Source: Neptuniibacter sp. (GTDB lineage Bacteria; Pseudomonadota; Gammaproteobacteria; Pseudomonadales; Balneatricaceae). From it: a stretch of DNA of 5,258 nt. This document shows positions 1 through 4,535 of this stretch, piece by piece. Both the position numbers and the translations under genes were made by a program. The stretch lies in assembly GCA_030149405.1 (NCBI GenBank), contig JASBRM010000376.1, positions 1-5,258 on the forward strand, given 5' to 3'. Numbering within the stretch: position 1 is the first letter of the stretch; every line of letters begins with the position of its first letter. Below the pieces are notes generated by a model that made no database searches, was not told the origin of the DNA, and worked only from the letters and a program-made list of their open reading frames with translations.

Positions 1-1
1 T

Positions 2-91
2 GCAGGTGCTTTTGGTGGTCTGGCGATGGGTATGACAGGAGCATTTACAGCGTTTATGTTGCCAGTGCTCATTCCTCTTTTTGGCTTGTGA
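2..91 (+). CDS. C-terminal end of an LrgB/CidB-like membrane protein (partial, 5' end outside window)
   Basis: An open frame enters from the left edge and ends at TGA 89-91, giving 29 residues that begin AGAFGGLAMGMTGAF and end IPLFGL. The segment is Gly/Ala-rich and then hydrophobic, typical of a last transmembrane helix that ends almost at the terminus. It resembles the C-terminus of LrgB/CidB/YohK proteins, where a conserved EGAFSSLA-type stretch precedes the last helix. Members of that family sit in the inner membrane and are linked to murein hydrolase control, programmed lysis or small-metabolite export. In many genomes they pair with an LrgA/CidA partner, which would lie upstream and is not visible. 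The assignment rests on a short resemblance recalled by eye, so another polytopic membrane protein is possible. No clear rho-independent terminator follows it. Confidence 0.5.
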   Translation, partial: AGAFGGLAMGMTGAFTAFMLPVLIPLFGL

Positions 92-158
92 GCTCTTTTG
101 TCGACGAATTGTTACGAAAATGATGGTTTGTGGTAATTAATTAGTCGATTTACACCCT

Positions 159-187
159 TTTCTTCCTTATGTTGCAATTGCTAAATA
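159..187 (+). promoter_or_regulatory. Weak candidate promoter for zapE
   Basis: The gap before zapE contains TTTCTT (159-164) and TAAATA (182-187) separated by 17 bases, in an AT-rich stretch that also holds the palindromes TAATTAATTA (134-143) and GCAATTGC (174-181). Both hexamers are poor matches to the sigma-70 consensus. It is listed because zapE needs a start of transcription unless it is read through from the upstream gene, and nothing better is visible in the gap. Confidence 0.2.
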
Positions 188-245
188 ATGTATTCGCCGG
201 TAAAGTTCGCGCTGTTACAAAGATGAAACAGAACTGGCATTCCTC

Positions 246-1355
246 ATGACTCCATTAGAGCGTTACAAGCAAGACCTACAGCGTGATGATTTCTCCTATG
301 ATCCAGCTCAGGAGATGGCTGTAGAGCACCTTCAGCGTCTGTATGATGATCTTGTGGCTCACAAAGAAGAGCCAAAAGTTGGCCTGATGGGGCGCCTGAA
401 AGGAAAGTTGAAAAAACCTGAGCCTAAGGAACCGGTCAAAGGTTTGTACTTCTGGGGCGGTGTAGGCCGTGGCAAAACGTATCTGATGGATACGTTCTAC
501 GACAGCCTGCCATTCGAGCAGAAAATGCGTACCCACTTTCACCGCTTCATGCAACGTGTGCATGCAGAGCTAAAGGCATTGGATGGTACAGCAAATCCAT
601 TGGTTGAGATCGGTAAGAAATATGCCTCTGAAACCCGGATTATTTGTTTTGATGAGTTTTTCGTAACGGACATTACAGATGCGATGATTCTGGGTGGTTT
701 GCTGCAAGAGCTGTTCAATAACGGTGTGTCACTGGTGGCAACATCGAATATTGTTCCGGATGGCCTTTATAAAGATGGTTTGCAGCGAGCGCGTTTTCTG
801 CCGGCAATCGATATGTTGAATCGCTACACTGAGGTTGTGAATGTTGATGGTGGAGTGGATTATCGCCTTCGTGCCCTAGAGCAAGCAGAGCTGTATCACT
901 TCCCATTGGATGCTGAGGCTGATCGAAGTCTTAACCGTAGTTTTGAAAGTCTGGCTCCAGATCTGGAAGAGGTTGTAGAGGCTGAAGTTCTGGAAATTAA
1001 TGGCCGGGAAATGCAGAGCCGTCGTTGCTGTGAGGATGTGGTCTGGTTTGATTTCTCTGATATTTGTGAAGGCCCGCGCTCTCAGAACGACTATATTGAA
1101 CTGGCTAAAATCTTCCATGCAGTGATGGTGGGTAATGTTCCGCAGTTGGGTCGTTCCAATGATGATGCTGCTCGCCGCTTTATCAATATGGTAGATGAAT
1201 TTTACGACAGTGGTGTGAAATTAATCATCAGTGCAGAAAAGCCTATTCACGAGATTTACACTGAAGGTAGGCTGGAGTTTGAGATTGAGCGTACTCAGAG
1301 CCGCTTGCTGGAGATGCAGTCGCACGAGTACCTTGCCAGAGAGCATCGAGCATAG
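246..1355 (+). CDS. zapE: Cell division protein ZapE (AFG1-like P-loop ATPase)
   Basis: ZapE is a cytoplasmic ATPase that associates with the FtsZ ring and affects its stability. It is the bacterial relative of mitochondrial AFG1/LACE1. The 369-residue product lines up along its whole length with E. coli ZapE (about 375 residues). Visible landmarks are Walker A GGVGRGKT (71-78), the HFHRFM segment (97-102), Walker B IICFDEFFV (132-140), a sensor-like VATSN (164-168), the arginine-rich GLQRARFLPAI (178-188), the VDYRLR motif (204-209), and a C-terminal RRFINMVDEFYD (310-321) followed by EMQSHEYL. The basic insert at residues 45-64 matches the variable loop before GLY-WGG in relatives. ATG 246 is the only ATG start upstream of the conserved core: an in-frame TAA lies at 201-203. 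No good Shine-Dalgarno sequence precedes it, and an eight-codon ORF overlaps the start. A terminator follows 19 bases after the stop, so zapE ends its own transcript. Codon bias is weaker than in the ribosomal genes downstream. Confidence 0.96.
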   Translation: MTPLERYKQDLQRDDFSYDPAQEMAVEHLQRLYDDLVAHKEEPKVGLMGRLKGKLKKPEPKEPVKGLYFWGGVGRGKTYLMDTFYDSLPFEQKMRTHFHRFMQRVHAELKALDGTANPLVEIGKKYASETRIICFDEFFVTDITDAMILGGLLQELFNNGVSLVATSNIVPDGLYKDGLQRARFLPAIDMLNRYTEVVNVDGGVDYRLRALEQAELYHFPLDAEADRSLNRSFESLAPDLEEVVEAEVLEINGREMQSRRCCEDVVWFDFSDICEGPRSQNDYIELAKIFHAVMVGNVPQLGRSNDDAARRFINMVDEFYDSGVKLIISAEKPIHEIYTEGRLEFEIERTQSRLLEMQSHEYLAREHRA

Positions 1356-1374
1356 GAAAAAGCTAAGACTTAAT

Positions 1375-1401
1375 AAAAATGCGCGTTATGCGCATTTTTT
1401 T
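1375..1401 (+). terminator. Rho-independent terminator of zapE
   Basis: AAAAATGCGC (1375-1384) pairs perfectly with GCGCATTTTT (1390-1399) around the five-base loop GTTAT, and the 3' arm runs into seven T residues (1395-1401). It starts 19 bases after the zapE stop. The A-run on the 5' side makes the hairpin potentially bidirectional, although no convergent gene is present. It insulates zapE from the rplM promoter, whose -35 box begins only 14 bases further on. Confidence 0.9.
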
Positions 1402-1414
1402 ATGTTGAACTTTG

Positions 1415-1443
1415 TTGCGATACGTTATGCGCATAAGTATAAT
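1415..1443 (+). promoter_or_regulatory. Sigma-70 promoter of rplM-rpsI with GC-rich discriminator
   Basis: TTGCGA (1415-1420) and a perfect TATAAT (1438-1443) are spaced by exactly 17 bases. The start point should fall near 1449-1452. The bases right after the -10 box read GCGCGCTCCC. A GC-rich discriminator of this kind is typical of rRNA and ribosomal-protein promoters repressed by ppGpp and DksA, so stringent control is inferred. The spacer contains the perfect 12-bp palindrome TTATGCGCATAA (1425-1436). Confidence 0.85.
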
Positions 1444-1450
1444 GCGCGCT

Positions 1451-1590
1451 CCCAAGTTCTTGCTCGGTCTTGAATTTGCGAAAAGTGAGTTGTTGGTTGC
1501 TTAAATCAACAACAAATAATTATAAGTCAGGTCGGTTGTTTTTATTAATAAAATCAACGAGATCTGAGCCAATAGAAAAAGGCAATACAG
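1451..1590 (+). promoter_or_regulatory. Structured 5' leader of the rplM-rpsI mRNA
   Basis: About 140 nt separate the predicted start of transcription from rplM. Hand folding gives three helices. A basal helix joins 1462-1471 to 1559-1569 with one bulged U (1563). Hairpin 1 joins 1489-1498 to 1504-1513 (10 bp, one G-U pair, loop GCTTA). Hairpin 2 joins 1535-1544 to 1549-1558 (9 bp, one T-T mismatch, loop TTAA). The Shine-Dalgarno AAGG (1579-1582, 8 bases before the ATG) stays outside the fold. L13 is reported to repress its own operon in E. coli, so a protein-binding leader is plausible here. That this fold is the L13 target is inference. Confidence 0.5.
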
Positions 1591-2019
1591 ATGAAAACAT
1601 TCGTCGCTAAACCAGCCGAAGTAAAACGCGACTGGTACGTTGTTGACGCAGAAGGTAAAACTCTGGGTCGTCTGGCTACTGAAATCGCACGTCGTCTGCG
1701 TGGTAAGCATAAGCCAGAATACACTCCACACGTAGATACTGGTGATTACATTGTTGTTGTTAACGCTGAAAAAGTAGGCGTAACTGGCAACAAGCGTAAA
1801 GACAAAATGTACTACCGTCACACTGGTTACCCAGGTGGTCTGAAAGAAGCTTCTTTCGAGAAGATGATTGAGACTTTCCCTGAGCGCACTATCGAGTTGG
1901 CTGTTAAAGGCATGCTGCCAAAAGGTCCTCTGGGTCGCGCTATGCACTCTAAGCTGAAAGTTTACACTGGTGCAGAACATCCGCATCAGGCTCAGCAGCC
2001 TAAAGAACTGAACATCTAA
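1591..2019 (+). CDS. rplM: 50S ribosomal protein L13 (uL13)
   Basis: L13 is an early-assembling protein of the large ribosomal subunit that binds 23S rRNA. The 142-residue product equals the E. coli length and is very similar to it throughout. It shares the N-terminal [16 protein letters not shown] (residues 13-21), [30 protein letters not shown], the [13 protein letters not shown] signature and the C-terminal [12 protein letters not shown] tail. ATG 1591 is fixed by the conserved N-terminus and by the Shine-Dalgarno AAGG at 1579-1582. It is the first gene of a two-gene operon with rpsI, which starts 14 bases after the stop. Codon choice is strongly biased to CGT, GGT and CTG, as expected for very high expression. 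In E. coli the L13 protein represses translation of this operon. The leader here could serve the same role. Confidence 0.98.
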   Translation: MKTFVAKPAEVKRDWYVVDAEGKTLGRLATEIARRLRGKHKPEYTPHVDTGDYIVVVNAEKVGVTGNKRKDKMYYRHTGYPGGLKEASFEKMIETFPERTIELAVKGMLPKGPLGRAMHSKLKVYTGAEHPHQAQQPKELNI

Positions 2020-2033
2020 GGGGAAGGAAAATA

Positions 2034-2426
2034 ATGTCTACTACTCAGTATTACGGTACAGGTCGTCGTAAAACGTCCACAGCACGTGTTTTCCTGCGTC
2101 CAGGCACAGGTTCTATTACTATCAACGACCGTGGTATCGAAGAATATTTTGGTCGTGAAACTGCTCGCATGATCGTTCGTCAGCCTCTAGAACTGACTAA
2201 CAATCTAGAAGCTTTCGACGTTGTTGTTACTGTAAAAGGTGGCGGTGGCTTCGGTCAGGCTGGTGCGATTCGTCACGGCATTACTCGTGCTCTGATGGAG
2301 TTCGATGAGACTCTGCGTCCAGCACTGCGTGAAGCGGGTTATGTTACTCGTGATGCGCGTATGGTTGAGCGTAAGAAAGTGGGTCTGCGTAAAGCGCGTA
2401 AGAAGCCACAGTTCTCCAAGCGTTAA
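2034..2426 (+). CDS. rpsI: 30S ribosomal protein S9 (uS9)
   Basis: S9 is a small-subunit protein whose long basic C-terminal tail reaches into the decoding centre and touches the P-site tRNA. The 130-residue product has the same length as E. coli S9. It shows [16 protein letters not shown] near the start, [16 protein letters not shown], the [14 protein letters not shown] signature, [24 protein letters not shown] and the invariant SKR end (128-130), so the gene is intact. The start is set by homology and by a purine-rich Shine-Dalgarno region (GGGGAAGGAAA, 2020-2030) that begins right behind the rplM stop codon. The short 14-base spacer suggests translation coupled to rplM. A small hairpin and then a strong terminator follow the stop. 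Confidence 0.98.
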   Translation: MSTTQYYGTGRRKTSTARVFLRPGTGSITINDRGIEEYFGRETARMIVRQPLELTNNLEAFDVVVTVKGGGGFGQAGAIRHGITRALMEFDETLRPALREAGYVTRDARMVERKKVGLRKARKKPQFSKR

Positions 2427-2435
2427 TTTATTACA

Positions 2436-2452
2436 GCGAATTTTTTATTCGC
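2436..2452 (+). other. Small hairpin in the 3' untranslated region of rpsI
   Basis: GCGAAT (2436-2441) and ATTCGC (2447-2452) form a perfect 6-bp stem with a loop of five T residues, ten bases after the rpsI stop and four bases before the main terminator. It has no T-run after it, so it is unlikely to terminate transcription alone. A role in 3'-end stability is possible but unproven. Confidence 0.5.
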
Positions 2453-2455
2453 CAG

Positions 2456-2494
2456 AAAAACGCCTGTTCCTTTGCTGGGATGGGCGTTTTTTTT
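2456..2494 (+). terminator. Strong rho-independent terminator of the rplM-rpsI operon
   Basis: A 15-bp stem is formed by 2456-2470 and 2477-2491 with three G-T wobble pairs and no mismatch, around the six-base loop TTTGCT. The core is AAAAACGCC against GGCGTTTTT. The 3' side runs into eight T residues (2487-2494). It lies 29 bases after the rpsI stop and separates the ribosomal operon from petABC, implying a separate promoter for the latter. Confidence 0.95.
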
Positions 2495-2511
2495 GCACTG
2501 CGTCAAGTCAA

Positions 2512-2528
2512 TACTTTGGCCTAAAGTA
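2512..2528. repeat. Interrupted palindrome upstream of the petABC promoter
   Basis: TACTTT (2512-2517) and AAAGTA (2523-2528) are perfect inverted arms around GGCCT. The element ends 23 bases before the candidate -35 box, a position suited to an activator or repressor. The arms do not match a regulator site I can name. Confidence 0.4.
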
Positions 2529-2551
2529 CCCCTTAAATTCGGTAATTCACC

Positions 2552-2580
2552 TTGTAAGAAAGGGGGAATTTCTTTACTAT
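2552..2580 (+). promoter_or_regulatory. Candidate promoter of petABC
   Basis: TTGTAA (2552-2557) and TACTAT (2575-2580) are separated by 17 bases; each matches four of six consensus positions. Transcription would start near 2587, leaving a leader of about 105 nt before petA. It is the best-spaced pair in the gap after the rpsI terminator. A weaker alternative -10 box, TATATT (2635-2640), lies nearer to the gene but has no good -35 partner. Confidence 0.55.
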
Positions 2581-2600
2581 TTGGGCCATTTTTAAGATAG

Positions 2601-2610
2601 ACGAATTCGT
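2601..2610. repeat. Perfect 10-bp palindrome ACGAATTCGT in the petA leader
   Basis: The sequence ACGAATTCGT is identical on both strands and lies about 15 bases after the predicted start of petABC transcription, a position where a bound repressor could block RNA polymerase. No matching regulator is known to me, and a palindrome of this length can arise by chance. Confidence 0.3.
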
Positions 2611-2634
2611 AGCTTTAAAATTCTTAGCGGCCAG

Positions 2635-2660
2635 TATATTTCTGCACCTGCTGAAATATA
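2635..2660 (+). repeat. Inverted repeat / hairpin in the petABC leader
   Basis: TATATTTC (2635-2642) and GAAATATA (2653-2660) are perfect 8-bp arms. Inside them GC and GC can pair again (2644-2645 with 2650-2651) around the loop ACCT. The hairpin ends about 15 bases before the petA Shine-Dalgarno GAGGGGAG (2675-2682). It could be a DNA operator or an mRNA stem tuning stability or translation of the pet message. Confidence 0.5.
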
Positions 2661-2691
2661 AGATAAGGTCGATTGAGGGGAGATAATCTTA

Positions 2692-3288
2692 ATGAGCAAT
2701 GATGGCGTGAATAAGGGTCGGCGCCGTCTCCTGATCGGTGCTACATCCGCAGTTGGTGCGGTTGGTGCTGTAGGAGCAGCTGTCCCATTCGTAGCTTCCT
2801 GGAACCCAAGTGCAAAAGCAAAAACGGCTGGTGCACCTGTTAAGGTGGATATTAGCAAGCTTGAGCCGGGTCAACAGGCAGTGGTTAAATGGCGTGGTAA
2901 GCCAGTTTGGATCGTAAAACGTGGTGAAGAAGCGCTGGCTAACCTGCCTAAGCTTGATTCCAACATGCAGGATCCGAATTCTAATGCTTCTGAGCAGCCT
3001 GCTTACGTTCCAAATACACCAATACGTGCTATCCGTGATGATATCGCCGTTTTGGTTGGTATCTGTACACACCTGGGTTGTTCACCAACCTACCGTCCAG
3101 AAATCGCGCCTGCAGATCTGGGTGCTGACTGGGTGGGTGGTTACTATTGCCCATGCCATGGTTCTCGTTTTGACCTGTCTGGTCGTGTAATGAATGGCTC
3201 CCCGGCTCCGGCAAACTTGGTGATTCCGCCTCATCACTATGAGAGCGACAATGTGATCATCGTTGGCGTAGATCAGGAGACTGCATAA
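2692..3288 (+). CDS. petA: Ubiquinol-cytochrome c reductase, Rieske iron-sulfur subunit
   Basis: This subunit takes the first electron from ubiquinol at the Qo site and passes it through a [2Fe-2S] cluster to cytochrome c1, on the periplasmic face of the inner membrane. The 198-residue product starts with a twin-arginine-type signal anchor: RRRLLIG (10-16) and an Ala/Gly/Val-rich helix to about residue 36, consistent with Tat export and retention as a membrane anchor. Both cluster boxes are present: CTHLGC (125-130) and CPCHGS (153-158). C125, H127, C153 and H156 are the expected ligands, and C130 and C155 the disulfide pair. The proline loop GSPAP is at 169-173. ATG 2692 has a strong Shine-Dalgarno (GAGGGGAG, 2675-2682). 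It is the first gene of petABC, and its stop TAA shares one base with the petB start. All key residues are intact. Confidence 0.97.
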   Translation: MSNDGVNKGRRRLLIGATSAVGAVGAVGAAVPFVASWNPSAKAKTAGAPVKVDISKLEPGQQAVVKWRGKPVWIVKRGEEALANLPKLDSNMQDPNSNASEQPAYVPNTPIRAIRDDIAVLVGICTHLGCSPTYRPEIAPADLGADWVGGYYCPCHGSRFDLSGRVMNGSPAPANLVIPPHHYESDNVIIVGVDQETA

Positions 3289-4535
3289 TGGCTGGTACTC
3301 GTAATAAAGGTAACCCAGGTATCATGGGTTGGATCGATGATCGTTTCCCTGCGACGGCTATGTGGGAAGATCACCTGTCTAAATACTACGCTCCAAAGAA
3401 CTTCAACTTCTGGTATTTCTTTGGCTCCCTAGCACTGCTGGTTCTGGTTAACCAGATCCTGACAGGTATCTGGCTGACGATGGCTTATAACCCATCTGCA
3501 GAAGGTGCCTTTGCTTCAATTGAATATATAATGCGTGATGTCGAATACGGCTGGTTGCTGCGTTATATGCACACTACAGGCGCATCTGCTTTCTTCGTGG
3601 TTGTTTATCTGCACATGCTGCGAGGCATGATGTACGGTTCATACCGTAAACCGCGTGAATTAGTATGGCTGTTCGGTATGACCATTTATCTGGTGCTGAT
3701 GGCTGAAGCCTTCATGGGCTATTTGCTGCCATGGGGACAGATGTCTTACTGGGGTGCTCAGGTAATTGTTTCTCTGTTCGCTGCTGTGCCAGTGATTGGC
3801 CCTGAACTGGCGGAATGGATTCGTGGTGACTACCTAATCTCAGGTATTACTCTGAACCGTTTCTTCTCTCTGCATGTTATTGCGCTGCCAATTGTTCTGC
3901 TAGCACTGGTTGTTCTGCACATCATTGCTCTGCACGAAGTGGGTTCAAATAACCCTGATGGCATCGAAATTAAAGAGAAGAAAGATGAAAACGGTGTTCC
4001 TCTGGATGGTATCCCGTTCCACCCTTACTACTCTGTTAAAGATATCGTGGGCGTGGTGGTGTTCTTGTTTGTGTTCTGTGCAGTTATCTTCTTCTTCCCT
4101 GAAGGTGGCGGTTACATGATCGAAGCTCCAAACTTTGAGCCTGCAAACCCTCTGAAGACGCCTGAGCATATAGCGCCTGTATGGTACTTCACGCCGTTCT
4201 ACGCAATGTTGCGTGCAATTCCACCTATCGCTGGTTCTCAGTTCCCAGGTGTAGTTGTAATGGGTGGTGCGATTGCGATTCTGTTCGTGCTGCCATGGCT
4301 GGATCGTAGCCCAGTTAAATCTATCCGCTACAAAGGCTGGATGAGTAAACTGTGGTTAGTAATCTTCTGTGTGAGCTTTGTAATCCTGGGGTACCTGGGT
4401 GTGGTTTCATCTACTCCTACACGTACGCTGGTGGCTCAGATCTGTACTGCGCTGTATTTCGCATACTTCTTCCTGATGCCGTTCTACACCAGAATGGAAA
4501 GTACTAAACCGGTTCCGGAAAGGGTGACAGGCTAA
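3288..4535 (+). CDS. petB: Ubiquinol-cytochrome c reductase, cytochrome b subunit
   Basis: Cytochrome b is the eight-helix membrane core of the bc1 complex; it carries haems bL and bH and both quinone sites. The 415-residue product is a full-length, unsplit cytochrome b. Helix B carries H95 (RYMHTTGAS) and H109 (VYLHMLRG). Helix D carries H196 (FFSLHVIALP) and H211 (VVLHIIALHEVGSNNP). The Qo region shows GYLLPWGQMSYWGA (144-157) and TPEHIAPVWYFTPFYAMLRAIP (291-312), where PVWY (297-300) replaces the mitochondrial-type PEWY. The C-terminal helices lie roughly at 321-337, 353-373 and 380-400. The helix D histidines are 15 residues apart, against 14 in helix B. The start ATG shares its A with the petA stop (TAATG) and has AGGAG at 3275-3279, 8 bases upstream. 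The stop overlaps petC in the same way, so translation of the three subunits is probably coupled. Confidence 0.98.
   Translation: MAGTRNKGNPGIMGWIDDRFPATAMWEDHLSKYYAPKNFNFWYFFGSLALLVLVNQILTGIWLTMAYNPSAEGAFASIEYIMRDVEYGWLLRYMHTTGASAFFVVVYLHMLRGMMYGSYRKPRELVWLFGMTIYLVLMAEAFMGYLLPWGQMSYWGAQVIVSLFAAVPVIGPELAEWIRGDYLISGITLNRFFSLHVIALPIVLLALVVLHIIALHEVGSNNPDGIEIKEKKDENGVPLDGIPFHPYYSVKDIVGVVVFLFVFCAVIFFFPEGGGYMIEAPNFEPANPLKTPEHIAPVWYFTPFYAMLRAIPPIAGSQFPGVVVMGGAIAILFVLPWLDRSPVKSIRYKGWMSKLWLVIFCVSFVILGYLGVVSSTPTRTLVAQICTALYFAYFFLMPFYTRMESTKPVPERVTG

Noticed and set aside
92..245. Terminator for the upstream LrgB-like gene
   Set aside because: No stem followed by a T-run is visible. GTCGAC, TAATTAATTA and GCAATTGC are palindromes but make poor hairpins.
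1375..1449. ATGCGC repeats as a REP-type or mobile-element end
   Set aside because: The copies are short, irregularly spaced and fully accounted for by a terminator hairpin and a promoter spacer. No transposase, target duplication or longer conserved unit is present.
1501..1986. Long open frame on the minus strand (161 codons) opposite rplM
   Set aside because: It is the antisense shadow of a highly biased, clearly genuine L13 gene. Its product is Phe/Thr/Ser-rich with no recognisable family, and it has no ribosome site.
2529..2542. Possible IscR type 2 site (CCCC ... CGG) upstream of petA
   Set aside because: The CC and GG pairs are 10 bases apart, not the roughly 12 expected from the consensus I recall, and the flanking A and T positions do not fit.
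2305..2595. Plus-strand open frame running from inside rpsI through the terminator
   Set aside because: It is an alternate frame of rpsI that continues through the terminator stem and the petA promoter region, with no ribosome site and no recognisable domain.
2592..2858. Minus-strand open frame over the petA leader and N-terminus
   Set aside because: The Ala/Pro/Thr repeats in its product (APTAPTAPTA) are the mirror of the Ala/Gly/Val codons in the PetA signal anchor. No independent support.
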